DNA of 64,000 bases, from assembly GCF_002332425.1 (NCBI RefSeq), contig NZ_NRGS01000005.1:408114-472113 (forward strand), written 5' to 3'. The notes below the pieces were generated by a model. That model had not been told where the DNA came from, ran no database searches, and worked only from the letters and a program-made list of their open reading frames with translations. Numbering within the stretch: the first letter of the stretch is position 1; every line of letters begins with the position of its first letter. A program made the translations under genes and the position numbers. Shown in pieces: positions 54,349 to 63,235 of this stretch. This DNA comes from Brachybacterium alimentarium (GTDB lineage Bacteria > Actinomycetota > Actinomycetes > Actinomycetales > Dermabacteraceae).

Positions 54349-55401
54349 ATGACTCAGCCCCAGGGTGCCCTGCTCACCGGCAGCGTGAACTACGACGACG
54401 CCGAGACGACGATGCGCACGGTCGCCGAGATCCTCGGCGCGCACGTGTCGCGGATCCCCGACGGAGAGGTCGGGAAGCGATTCCACTGGATCATGTTCCA
54501 GCCCGACGTGCTCGCACAGGCCGACGGCATCGAACGGGTGGGGGACGAGCCGATCCCGTTCCCCGCCGGCATCGACGCCCGCCCCCTGCGCCTGGCCGAG
54601 GGCATCGACGCCCGCAGCATCACGCTCCCGGCGCTCGGGTACGGAGCCGCTGCGGCGGAGTCCTACGCGATCTTCACCCGGCTCCGCGAGGAGGGCGTGG
54701 TCCCCGCCGGGGTGCGCTTCCAGATCTCCCTGCCCACACCGGTCGCCGTGATCTCCTCATTCTTCAGCGGCGAGGACAGAGCGGCCATCGAACCCGTCTA
54801 CACCGAGGCGATGCTCGAGGAGCTCGACGACGTCCTCGAGGCGATCCCGCACGAGGACCTCGCGATCCAATGGGACGTGGCCAGCGAGATGGGGATTCTC
54901 GAGGGCGCCTCCGGCTACGGGGCCCTCATGGACCACTGGTGGGCCGGGGACGTGCTCGAGGGCGTCATCTCGCGCCTGGCCGCCCTGGTCGATGCCGTCC
55001 CGACCGGCGTCGAGGTCGGGATGCACCTCTGCTACGGCGACGCGGGGGAGAAGCACTTCGTCGAGCCGACCGACACCGCGACCCTCGTGCGGGTCGCGGA
55101 TGCCGTGCTCGATGCGAGCGGCCGCGAGCTGTCCTGGCTGCACCTGCCGGTGCCGATCGACCGTGATGACCACGCGTACTTCGCACCGCTCGCCGAGCTC
55201 ACCGAGGTCCCCGAGCTCTACCTCGGCCTGATCCATCGTGAGGACGGCGCCGAGGGCGCGCAGCGTCGCATCGCCGCGGCCTCCGAGGTGGTCCGTCAGG
55301 GCTACGGCGTCGCCACCGAGTGCGGCATCGGTCGTGCGCCCCATGGCAGCACGGAGGCGATCCTGCGCACGCACGCCGAGGTCGCCGCACCCCGCCGCTG
55401 A
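54349..55401 (+). CDS. UROD/MetE-like TIM-barrel protein
   Basis: A 350-residue protein of the UROD/MetE-like superfamily, whose members include cobalamin-independent methionine synthase and uroporphyrinogen decarboxylase. The N-terminus GALLTGSVNYDDAETTMRTVAEILGAHVSRIPDGEVGKRFHWI is characteristic of a poorly studied subgroup. A partial zinc site is visible: H226-x-C228 in MHLCYGD and C325 in TECGIGR, which could correspond to the MetE HxC...C ligands. The MetE glutamate ligand is not evident. The length equals one TIM barrel, i.e. half of full MetE. The methyl donor and acceptor are unknown. It has its own leaderless promoter. Confidence 0.6.
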   Translation: MTQPQGALLTGSVNYDDAETTMRTVAEILGAHVSRIPDGEVGKRFHWIMFQPDVLAQADGIERVGDEPIPFPAGIDARPLRLAEGIDARSITLPALGYGAAAAESYAIFTRLREEGVVPAGVRFQISLPTPVAVISSFFSGEDRAAIEPVYTEAMLEELDDVLEAIPHEDLAIQWDVASEMGILEGASGYGALMDHWWAGDVLEGVISRLAALVDAVPTGVEVGMHLCYGDAGEKHFVEPTDTATLVRVADAVLDASGRELSWLHLPVPIDRDDHAYFAPLAELTEVPELYLGLIHREDGAEGAQRRIAAASEVVRQGYGVATECGIGRAPHGSTEAILRTHAEVAAPRR

Positions 55402-55410
55402 CTCCGCAGC

Positions 55411-55540
55411 ACCTGCCTGCACCGGCTGGCACCGGCTGGCACCGGTCGGCACCCACCTGCACCGGCTGGCGCTGGCCTGCCCCCGCCTGCACCGGCCTGC
55501 ACCGGCCTGCACCGGCCGGCACCCGTCAGCACCGGGCCGG
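55411..55540. repeat. 10-bp-period tandem repeat upstream of dnaE
   Basis: About thirteen consecutive decamers resembling ACCGGCCTGC or ACCGGCTGGC fill the start of the gap between the MetE-like gene and dnaE. Several are exact copies; others differ by one to three bases. The exact 10-base period is clear throughout. Confidence 0.9.
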
Positions 55541-55651
55541 TGCTCCGGGGCATGCCGGTCCCGCGGTCCCCGCCCGTCGAGCCGACGCGCCGGGACGCGC
55601 CGGGTGACCTCCCCGACGCTGGCGGATGGCATGTCTGCCGCCGGGACTGGC

Positions 55652-55657
55652 TAGTCT
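55652..55657 (+). promoter_or_regulatory. -10 box for leaderless dnaE
   Basis: TAGTCT is seven bases before the ATG at 55665. It decides against the upstream in-frame ATG at 55626-55631, which would lie before the promoter. Confidence 0.5.
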
Positions 55658-55664
55658 GGACGGC

Positions 55665-58600
55665 ATGGCTCCCGCGGACTCCGAAGACTTTGTGCACCTC
55701 CACGTCCACACGGACTACTCGCTCCTGGACGGGGCCGCGAAGATCGACAAACTGGTCGACGAGACCGTGCGACAAGGGCAGAAGGCCGTGGCGATCACCG
55801 ACCACGGCTACCTCTTCGGCGCCTACGAGTTCTACCGGACCGCCAAGGCCGCGGGCATCAAGCCGATCATCGGCATCGAGGCCTATGTGACGCCGGGGAC
55901 CAGCCGCCACGACCGCACCCGCGTGCAGTGGGGCACCCGCGAGCAGCAGCTGGCCGGCGACGACGTCTCCGCCCGTGGCGCGTACACCCACATGACCCTG
56001 CTGTCGCGCTCCACCGAGGGCATGCACAACCTGTTCCGGCTCGGCTCGGCCGCCTCGCTCGAGGGGCAGATGGGCAAGTGGCCCCGCATGGACCGCGAGA
56101 TCCTCTCGCAGTACTCCGAGGGTCTGATCGCGACCTCCGGGTGCCCGTCGGGCGAGGTGCAGACCCGCCTGCGACTGGGCCAGTTCGACGAGGCCGTGAA
56201 GGCCGCCGGCGAGTTCCAGGACATGTTCGGCAAGGAGAACTACTTCATCGAGCTCATGGACCATGGGCTCGACATCGAGAAGCGCGTGACCAAGGACCTC
56301 ATCGAGGTCTCCCGGGCCGTCGGCGCGCCGCTGGTCGCCACCAACGACCTCCACTACGTCACCGAGCAGGATGCGACCATCCAGGACGTCCTGCTGTGCA
56401 TCAACTCCGGCTCGCGCCTGAACGACCCCGACCGCTTCAAGTTCGGCGGCTCCGGCTACTTCCTGAAGTCCGCGCAGCAGATGCGCGAGCTCTTCCGCGA
56501 GTTCCCCGAGGCCTGCGACAACACCCTGCGCATCGCCGAGATGAGCGAGGTCGAGTTCCGCACCACCGACGAGGGCGCGAACTACATGCCCAACTTCCCG
56601 ACGCCTCCGGGGGAGGACGAGGAGTCCTGGTTCGTCAAGGAGGTTCAGCGCGGCCTGCAGTACCGCTATCCCGCCGGGATCCCCGACGATGTCCAGAAGC
56701 GGGCCGACTACGAGGTCGGCGTCATCCTGCAGATGGGCTTCCCGGGCTACTTCCTGGTCGTGTCGGACTACATCAAGTGGGCCAAGGAGCAGGACATCCG
56801 CGTGGGGCCGGGCCGTGGCTCCGGTGCCGGTTCGATGGTCGCCTATGCCATGCGCATCACCGATCTCGATCCTCTCGAGCACGGTCTGCTGTTCGAGCGG
56901 TTCCTGAACCCGGACCGCGTGTCCATGCCCGACTTCGACGTCGACTTCGATGATCGCCGCCGCGGCGAGGTCATCGAGTACGTCGAGCGCAAGTACGGCG
57001 ACGACCGCATCGCGCAGGTCATCACCTACGGCGTCATGAAGACCAAGAACTCCCTCAAGGACGCCTCCCGCGTCCTGGACTACCCCTATGCCATGGGCGA
57101 CCGCCTCTCCAAGGCGCTCCCGCCGACGGTGATGGGCAAGGACATCTCCATCAAGGGGATCTTCGACCCCGAGGACAAGCGCTACGCGGAGGCGGGGGAG
57201 TTCCGTCGGATCCACGACGAGGACCCCGACGTCCAGAAGGTCGTCGAGATCGCCAAGGGCGTCGAGGGCCTCACCCGAGGCTGGGGCGTGCACGCCTGCG
57301 CCGTGATCATGTCCAGCCACCCGCTGGTCGACATCGTGCCGATGATGCGCCGCCCCTCGGACGGTCAGATCATCACCCAGTTCGAGTACCCGACGCTGGA
57401 GACCCTCGGCCTGCTGAAGATGGACTTCCTGGGGCTGAGGAACCTCACCGTGCTCTCGGACGCGGTGGCGAACATGGAGCGCAACGGCAAGACCCCTCCG
57501 GATCTTGAGATGCTGCCCTTCGACGACGAGAAGACCTATGAGCTCCTCCAGCGCGGCGACACCCTCGGCGTGTTCCAGCTGGACGGCTCGGGCATGCGCA
57601 CTCTGCTGCGGCAGATGAAGCCCGACCAGTTCGGGGACATCACCGCCGTCTCGGCGCTGTACCGACCCGGCCCGATGGGCATGAACTCCCACACCAACTA
57701 CGCGCTGCGCAAGAACGGGCTGCAGGAGATCACGCCGATCCATCCCGAGCTCGAGGAGCCGCTCTCGGAGATCCTCGGCGAGACCTACGGCGTGCTGGTC
57801 TACCAGGAGCAGGTCATGCAGACGGCGCAGAAGGTCGCCGGCTACAGCCTGGGCCAGGCGGACATCCTGCGGCGCGCCATGGGCAAGAAGAAGAAGGCGG
57901 AGCTGGACAAGCAGTTCGCGTCCTTCGAGGCCGGCATGAAGGACAACGGCTACTCCGCGGGCGCCGTGACGGCGCTGTGGGAGACGCTGATGCCCTTCGC
58001 GGACTACGCCTTCAACAAATCGCACTCCGCCGCCTACGGCGTGGTCTCCTACTGGACCGGCTACCTCAAGGCGAACCATCCCACCGAGTACATGGCCGCG
58101 CTGCTGACCTCCACCCAGGAGAACCGCGACCGTCTGGGCCTCTATCTCGGCGACTGCCGCCACCGCGGCATCACCGTGCTCCCGCCCGACGTCAACGAGT
58201 CGGATCTGTACTTCTCGGCCGTCGGCGACGACATCCGCTTCGGGCTCTCGGCGATCCGCAACGTCGGCGCGCACGTGGTCGAGGAGATCATCAAGACCCG
58301 CGAGGAGAAGGGGGCCTTCACCTCCTTCACGGACTTCCTGGACAAGGTCCCGCTGTCGGTGTGCAACAAGCGCACCATCGAGTCGCTCATCAAGGGCGGC
58401 GCCTTCGACTCCATCGGCGCCAACCGTCGCTCCCTGGTGCTGATCCACGAGGACGCCGTCGACTCCGTCGTGGACGTCAAGCGCAAGGAGGCCCAGGGAC
58501 AGTACGACCTGTTCGGAGACGTGTTCGGCGCTGCCGGGGGAGACGACGTCGCCTCCGGCTCCGCGGCGACCATCGTGATCCCCGATCTGCCCGAATGGGA

Positions 58601-59231
58601 TCGCAAGGAGAAGCTCGCCTTCGAGCGCAACATGCTGGGGCTGTACGTCTCGGACCACCCGCTGTACGGCCTCGAGCACGTCATCGCACAGAACTCCTCG
58701 ACCTCGATCAGCGCCCTGGCCGACGACGGTGCGATCCAGGACGGCACCATGGTCACCATCGCCGGTCTCATCACGAGCCTGCAGCGCAAGACCACCAAGA
58801 AGGGCGACATGTGGGCGATCGCCACCGTGGAGGACCTCGAGGGCTCGATCGACTGCCTCATGTTCCCCTCGACGTACCAGACCGTCGCCACGGAGCTGGC
58901 CGAGGATCTCATCGTCTCGATGAAGGGGCGGGTGGACATCTCCAAGGGCATGCCCGAGCTGCGCGTCATGGAGATGACGATCCCGGAGACCGGAGGCGGT
59001 CCCGACGGTCCGGTCGTGATCGCGCTGCCGGCGATGCGCGCGACCACCAAGGTCGCCGAGAAGCTGCGGGAGGTGCTCGAGGACAACCCCGGGTCGAGCG
59101 AGGTGCGCCTGCGACTCCAGGAGCCCGGCCGCAGCACGCTCATGCAGCTGGACAAGCGCCTCTCCGTGAACCCGTCGGCCGCTCTGTACGCCTCGCTCAA
59201 GACGCTGCTCGGACCCAGCTGCCTGCAGTGA
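55665..59231 (+). CDS. dnaE: DNA polymerase III alpha subunit
   Basis: A 1188-residue replicative polymerase (DnaE1 type). The PHP domain starts at VHLHVHTDYSLLDGA (about residue 10), where actinobacterial members hold a metal-dependent proofreading exonuclease. The polymerase catalytic aspartates are in PDFDVDFDDRRRGE (D423, D425, D427), with GPGRGSGAGSMVAYAM upstream and the finger region downstream. A helix-hairpin-helix segment and an OB-fold (TIAGLITSLQRKTTKKGDMWAIATVEDLEGSIDCLMFP, about 1030-1070) complete the protein. The ATG at 55665 gives the conserved start and fits the leaderless promoter. The EEP gene follows after one base. Confidence 0.96.
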   Translation: MAPADSEDFVHLHVHTDYSLLDGAAKIDKLVDETVRQGQKAVAITDHGYLFGAYEFYRTAKAAGIKPIIGIEAYVTPGTSRHDRTRVQWGTREQQLAGDDVSARGAYTHMTLLSRSTEGMHNLFRLGSAASLEGQMGKWPRMDREILSQYSEGLIATSGCPSGEVQTRLRLGQFDEAVKAAGEFQDMFGKENYFIELMDHGLDIEKRVTKDLIEVSRAVGAPLVATNDLHYVTEQDATIQDVLLCINSGSRLNDPDRFKFGGSGYFLKSAQQMRELFREFPEACDNTLRIAEMSEVEFRTTDEGANYMPNFPTPPGEDEESWFVKEVQRGLQYRYPAGIPDDVQKRADYEVGVILQMGFPGYFLVVSDYIKWAKEQDIRVGPGRGSGAGSMVAYAMRITDLDPLEHGLLFERFLNPDRVSMPDFDVDFDDRRRGEVIEYVERKYGDDRIAQVITYGVMKTKNSLKDASRVLDYPYAMGDRLSKALPPTVMGKDISIKGIFDPEDKRYAEAGEFRRIHDEDPDVQKVVEIAKGVEGLTRGWGVHACAVIMSSHPLVDIVPMMRRPSDGQIITQFEYPTLETLGLLKMDFLGLRNLTVLSDAVANMERNGKTPPDLEMLPFDDEKTYELLQRGDTLGVFQLDGSGMRTLLRQMKPDQFGDITAVSALYRPGPMGMNSHTNYALRKNGLQEITPIHPELEEPLSEILGETYGVLVYQEQVMQTAQKVAGYSLGQADILRRAMGKKKKAELDKQFASFEAGMKDNGYSAGAVTALWETLMPFADYAFNKSHSAAYGVVSYWTGYLKANHPTEYMAALLTSTQENRDRLGLYLGDCRHRGITVLPPDVNESDLYFSAVGDDIRFGLSAIRNVGAHVVEEIIKTREEKGAFTSFTDFLDKVPLSVCNKRTIESLIKGGAFDSIGANRRSLVLIHEDAVDSVVDVKRKEAQGQYDLFGDVFGAAGGDDVASGSAATIVIPDLPEWDRKEKLAFERNMLGLYVSDHPLYGLEHVIAQNSSTSISALADDGAIQDGTMVTIAGLITSLQRKTTKKGDMWAIATVEDLEGSIDCLMFPSTYQTVATELAEDLIVSMKGRVDISKGMPELRVMEMTIPETGGGPDGPVVIALPAMRATTKVAEKLREVLEDNPGSSEVRLRLQEPGRSTLMQLDKRLSVNPSAALYASLKTLLGPSCLQ

Positions 59232-59232
59232 C

Positions 59233-60066
59233 GTGAGCGCTCAGCTGCGGGTCGCGACCTACAACATCCACCACGGGGCCGACGGCCGCGACCGGCTCGA
59301 TCTGGCACGCATCGCCGAGACGCTCGCCGGGCTGAGGGCCGACGTCATCGGCCTGCAGGAGGTGGACGTGGCCTTCGGGGCGCGCTCCGCGTTCGAGGAC
59401 CAGGCCGCGGGCCTGGCGGAGATGCTCGGGCTGCGCGGATGCTTCGGCGCCGCGATCGACCACGCGGCGGACGACGGGCCGGCTCGTGGTGAGCAACACC
59501 GACGGCAGTACGGGCTCGCGCTGCTGACCCCGCACGAGATCACCGCGCACCGGATGCGGCAGCTGCCCGGCCACCCTGCCCTGGGGCCGCTGCGCGAGCC
59601 GCGCGGGCTGCTGTCCGCGACCGTGCATCCGGCGGGCCAGGAACCCCTGCAGGTGCACGTCACCCACCTCGATCACGAGCATCGCGGCCACCGCACCGCC
59701 CAGGTGCTGCGGATCCTCGAGCACACCTCGGCGCTGGACGGGCCGGCCCTGCTGCTCGGGGATCTGAACGCCGATCCCTCCGCCGCAGAGCTCGGCCCCC
59801 TGTCCGCAGGCGGATGGCGGGAGGCCGCCGTGGACCTGCGCGGGGCGATGCCGCGCTCGCCGGTCACCGCGAAGTTCGCCGCAGCGCTCCCGTTCGGACG
59901 CTCCCCGGGGCGCGCGACCTTCCCTTCGCGGCTGCCCCTGCTGCGGATCGATTCGATCTGGTCGCGCGGCGCGCTCGAGGCGACCGGTCTCGAGGTGGGG
60001 GCCAGTCACGCCTCGGATCATCGGCCCCTGCTCGCGACCTTCCAGCGGCTCCGGGCCGGTTCCTGA
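59233..60066 (+). CDS. Endonuclease/exonuclease/phosphatase family protein
   Basis: A 277-residue EEP-fold metal-dependent phosphodiesterase or phosphatase. Active-site landmarks are VATYNIHHGADGRDRL, VIGLQEVDVAF, THLDHEHRGHRTAQ, LLGDLNADPSA and ASDHRPLLATF. Substrates in the family include DNA, lipids, nucleotides and inositol phosphates, and sequence alone does not decide. There is no signal peptide, so it is probably cytoplasmic. The GTG lies one base after the dnaE stop, so it is very likely in the dnaE operon. This start gives the family N-terminus (RVATYNIHHG). Confidence 0.85.
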   Translation: MSAQLRVATYNIHHGADGRDRLDLARIAETLAGLRADVIGLQEVDVAFGARSAFEDQAAGLAEMLGLRGCFGAAIDHAADDGPARGEQHRRQYGLALLTPHEITAHRMRQLPGHPALGPLREPRGLLSATVHPAGQEPLQVHVTHLDHEHRGHRTAQVLRILEHTSALDGPALLLGDLNADPSAAELGPLSAGGWREAAVDLRGAMPRSPVTAKFAAALPFGRSPGRATFPSRLPLLRIDSIWSRGALEATGLEVGASHASDHRPLLATFQRLRAGS

Positions 60067-60076
60067 GCAGTCCCAC

Positions 60077-60082
60077 TATCGT
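60077..60082 (+). promoter_or_regulatory. -10 box for the leaderless acyl-CoA dehydrogenase gene
   Basis: TATCGT lies six bases before the ATG at 60089 with no Shine-Dalgarno. Confidence 0.55.
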
Positions 60083-60088
60083 GGGGAC

Positions 60089-61363
60089 ATGACTGCTGCT
60101 GATGCCGTCGCGGACCCCGCGATCTTCCTCTCCGATGCCCTGCTGAGCACCTTCCGGGACCGTGCGGCGAGACATGACCGCGAGAACACCTTCCCCACGG
60201 ACGATCTCGCGGATCTCCGCGCCGCCGGATACCTGCGCCTGCTGGTGCCGACCGAGCTGGGAGGCCTCGGGGCGAGCCTGCTGCAGGCGAGCCGGATCCA
60301 ACGACGCCTCGCCCAGGCCGCGCCGGCGACTGCGCTGTCGATGAACATGCACCTCGTGGTCACCGGCGCCGCACTGCACGCCCACCGCCTCGGCGTGGAG
60401 AGCGTGTGCTCGATCCTCGGGGACGCCGCCGAGGGCAGGCTGTTCGCCTTCGGGATCTCAGAGGCGGGCAACGACGCCATGCTCTTCGACTCCGGCACCA
60501 GCGCCGACACGGAAGCCGACGGCGGGTACCGCCTCACCGGCACCAAGATCTTCACCTCCCTGGCGCCGGTCTGGGACCGCCTGGTCGTGCACGGACTCGT
60601 CCAGGATCCCGCCGACGGCTCGGGCGACGGTGCTGCGGACGGCTCTGCCGCCGGCCCCGTCCCGGAGGACCCCCGCCTGGTGTTCGGCGTGCTGGAGCGC
60701 ACCGACGACGTCGAGACCCTGGACGACTGGGACACCCACGGCATGCGTCCCTCGCAGTCCTGCACCACCCGTCTGCACGGCGCACGGATCGCGCCGGAAC
60801 GGGTGCTGACGCACACGCCCGTCGGCCCGAATCCCGACCCCTTCGTGATGGGGATCTTCGGCACCTTCGAGCTGCTGATCGCCTCCGTCTACACCGGGAT
60901 CGCCGAACGGGCGGTCGCCGTCGGCGCAGGGATCGCCACCACCCGCCGCAGTGTCACCAAGGGCATCGCCCACGCCGACGACCCCGACATCCGGTGGCGC
61001 CTGGCCGATGCCGCGATCGGGCTCGACGGCGCCGTGCTGCAGATCGAGAAGGTGCTCGCGGACCTCGACGCCCTCGGGACGGGGGAGAGCGGCGCAGGGA
61101 TCACCGATCACGGGCCGCGATGGTTCCTGCACTTCTCCGGGGTGAAGTCCCGGGCGACCGAGGCCGCGATCGCCGCCGTGGACCAGGTGCTGCGCGCCAG
61201 CGGCGGGTCCCAGTACTTCCGCCGCAGCGAGCTGGAACGACTCTCCCGGGATGTGCGCGCCGGGATGTACCACCCCTCAGACGAGGAGTCCGTGCACGCC
61301 TCGTACGCGAAGGCGCTGCTCGGTGAGATCGGACAGAGCGGCGAGACCGCAGAGACGGCGTAG
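60089..61363 (+). CDS. Acyl-CoA dehydrogenase family flavoprotein
   Basis: A 424-residue protein with the acyl-CoA dehydrogenase fold. The N-terminal helical domain includes DLRAAGYLRLLVPTELGGLGASLLQASRIQRRLA, the FAD-binding middle domain contains FAFGISEAGNDAMLFDSGT and GYRLTGTKIFTSLAPVWDRLVVHG, and the C-terminal helical domain carries SRATEAAIAAVDQVLRASGGSQYFRRSELERLSRDVRAGMYHP. The pattern resembles DszC/monooxygenase-like members as much as true dehydrogenases; the catalytic Glu cannot be placed with confidence. The substrate is unknown. It has its own leaderless promoter and is followed by a strong bidirectional hairpin before the convergent flotillin. Confidence 0.85.
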   Translation: MTAADAVADPAIFLSDALLSTFRDRAARHDRENTFPTDDLADLRAAGYLRLLVPTELGGLGASLLQASRIQRRLAQAAPATALSMNMHLVVTGAALHAHRLGVESVCSILGDAAEGRLFAFGISEAGNDAMLFDSGTSADTEADGGYRLTGTKIFTSLAPVWDRLVVHGLVQDPADGSGDGAADGSAAGPVPEDPRLVFGVLERTDDVETLDDWDTHGMRPSQSCTTRLHGARIAPERVLTHTPVGPNPDPFVMGIFGTFELLIASVYTGIAERAVAVGAGIATTRRSVTKGIAHADDPDIRWRLADAAIGLDGAVLQIEKVLADLDALGTGESGAGITDHGPRWFLHFSGVKSRATEAAIAAVDQVLRASGGSQYFRRSELERLSRDVRAGMYHPSDEESVHASYAKALLGEIGQSGETAETA

Positions 61364-61416
61364 AGCGGGGCCCGGGGACGGCCACGCCTGCGCCCCCATC
61401 CCCTCCAGCAGCATGC

Positions 61417-61458
61417 AGAACGCCCCGGCCCTCCCTGCGGGGAGGACCGGGGCGTTCT
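61417..61458. terminator. Bidirectional terminator between the acyl-CoA dehydrogenase and flotillin genes
   Basis: A 12-bp stem (61417-61428 with 61447-61458) continues after one mismatch into a 6-bp inner stem with the four-base loop TGCG. The outer end reads AGAACG/CGTTCT, giving short A and U flanks on both strands. Confidence 0.85.
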
Positions 61459-61476
61459 TGTGGTGACGGGCCGGAC

Positions 61477-63036
61477 TCAGGCGTCGTCACTGCTGTCGTC
61501 GGCCGAGGAGCTGTCCGCGGACGAGCTCTCGGCGGCGGACGGCGTCAGCTCGGCCTGCTCGCGCACCTCGCGGCCGCCATCGGCGGCACGCTTGAGGGTG
61601 TCCTGGAAATCGACACCAGTGGTGGACTTGACCATGTCGAGCACCTGGGCGAGGCCGACCGAGATGTTCTGGCCGATCTTCGCCTCGCCGTCGGTGGAGA
61701 ACACCGACAGGTTGGAGATGTTCGAGTAGGGCGCCGCCAGCTCGTTGGCGACCGTCGGCAGCACCTCGAGCACCTGGTTGAGCACCGCGGCGTCGTTGAA
61801 CTGCTTGTAGGCCTCGGCGCGGGCGCGGGTGGTCTCCGCCTCGGCGTCGCCCTTGGCACGGATCGCCGACCCCTCGGCCTCACCCTTGGCACGCAGGGCA
61901 TCGGCCTCGGCCTGACCCTCGAGGCGGACTGCCTCGGCGTCCTTCGAGCGGCGCTGCAGCTCGATCTCGGCCTCGGCCCGACCACGGGCCTCGATGGCAT
62001 GCGCCTCGGCGTCCGCGGTGACCTTGCGGGACTCGGCGCGGTTGCGCTCGTCCTGCAGCTGGGCCTCCGACTCGGCGATGTGCGCGTACTTCTTGGAGTC
62101 CGCATCCTGCTGCTCGGCGTAGCGCTTGGCCTCGGCCGGCTTGTGAACCTCGGCGATCAGCTGCTTCTCGCGCAGGTCGTTGTTGCGGACCGCGATGAGC
62201 TCTTCCTGCTCGATGATCCGCTGCTGCTGAGCGGCACGGGCGAGCGGGCCGGAGGCGTCCGCGACGGCCTGACGGGCGTCGGTCTCCTCCTTGATCTCCG
62301 CATTGCGGATGTCGAAGGCCTGCTTCGACTCCGCCTCCTGCTGGAGGTTCATGTTCGTCGCCTGCGTGGACTCACGGTTGGCGTCCGACTCGGCGATCGC
62401 GGCGCGCTTGGCCACCAGCGCGGCCTCGGGGCGGCCCCAGTCGCGCAGGTAGGAGCCGTCGTCCTCGATCGCGGAGATCTGGAAGGTGTCGATGACCAGA
62501 CCCTGGTTGTTCATCGAGTGCTCGGCCTCGGCCTGGACCTGGCTCGCGAACGACGCACGGTCGCGGATGATCTGCTCGACGCTCAGCGTGCCGACCACCG
62601 CGCGTAGCGTGCCCGAGAGGATCTCCTGCGTGTAATGGTCGATCTGCTGCTGCTGATCGAGGAAGCGCTGCGAGGCCTTGCGGACGTCGTCGATGTTGCC
62701 GCCCACCTTGACCTGCGCCACACCGCGCAGCCGCAGGAAGATGCCGTTCATCGAGTAGCCCTCGACCTCGACCGGGATCTGGCGCGAGCTCAGGCTCAGC
62801 ACGAAGGCCCGGTCCACGATCGGTCGCACGATGGCGCGGCCGCCGATGATCACGCGGGCGCTGCCGGATTCGAGGTCGATGTCCCCGGTCGGGCTGGTCT
62901 TCGCATTGCGACCGGTGATGATGAGCGCCTCGTTGGGCGCGGCGATCCGGTAGCTGCGCATCAGGATGAGCAGCAGGATCAGCAGGACGACGACGACGGC
63001 GGCGACGCCGATCGCCAGCGGTATCAGTGCTTCCAT
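61477..63036 (-). CDS. Flotillin-like SPFH protein
   Basis: A 519-residue membrane scaffold protein. The N-terminus is one membrane segment (about 5-27, IPLAIGVAAVVVVLLILLLILM), followed by an SPFH/PHB domain (about 30-200, with VDRAFVLSLSSRQIPVEVEGYSMNGIFLRLRGVAQVKVGG). A long Glu/Ala/Arg coiled coil (about 215-430) has the EAEA-type repeats typical of flotillins, and a terminal Ser/Asp tail ends the protein. Flotillins organise membrane microdomains. The ATG 63036 has GAGGGGA upstream; the open frame beyond to 63327 overlaps the MFS promoter. No NfeD partner gene is adjacent. Confidence 0.93.
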   Translation of the reverse strand: MEALIPLAIGVAAVVVVLLILLLILMRSYRIAAPNEALIITGRNAKTSPTGDIDLESGSARVIIGGRAIVRPIVDRAFVLSLSSRQIPVEVEGYSMNGIFLRLRGVAQVKVGGNIDDVRKASQRFLDQQQQIDHYTQEILSGTLRAVVGTLSVEQIIRDRASFASQVQAEAEHSMNNQGLVIDTFQISAIEDDGSYLRDWGRPEAALVAKRAAIAESDANRESTQATNMNLQQEAESKQAFDIRNAEIKEETDARQAVADASGPLARAAQQQRIIEQEELIAVRNNDLREKQLIAEVHKPAEAKRYAEQQDADSKKYAHIAESEAQLQDERNRAESRKVTADAEAHAIEARGRAEAEIELQRRSKDAEAVRLEGQAEADALRAKGEAEGSAIRAKGDAEAETTRARAEAYKQFNDAAVLNQVLEVLPTVANELAAPYSNISNLSVFSTDGEAKIGQNISVGLAQVLDMVKSTTGVDFQDTLKRAADGGREVREQAELTPSAAESSSADSSSADDSSDDA

Positions 63037-63221
63037 GGGTTCCCCTCGAACTTCTGTGGAATGTTGCACCAGTCTCCCATCGCGCAGCCTGACGTGACAC
63101 CGGAGTCCAGAACCGAGGCCCCGCTGTGACCCGGAGCGCACGGGACCGGCCCGGAACGCCGGGGGAGACGGTCGGCATCTCACGATGTGTCCGTCCTGTC
63201 CGCATGCCGGAATGACGGGAC

Positions 63222-63227
63222 TAGGGT
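63222..63227 (+). promoter_or_regulatory. -10 box of the MFS transporter gene
   Basis: TAGGGT is eight bases before the GTG start, slightly longer than the other leaderless spacings here. No Shine-Dalgarno is visible. Confidence 0.4.
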
Positions 63228-63235
63228 CGGCCGAC

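Noticed and set aside
55411-55540. CRISPR array
   Set aside because: The units are 10 bases long with no spacers and no cas genes are nearby.
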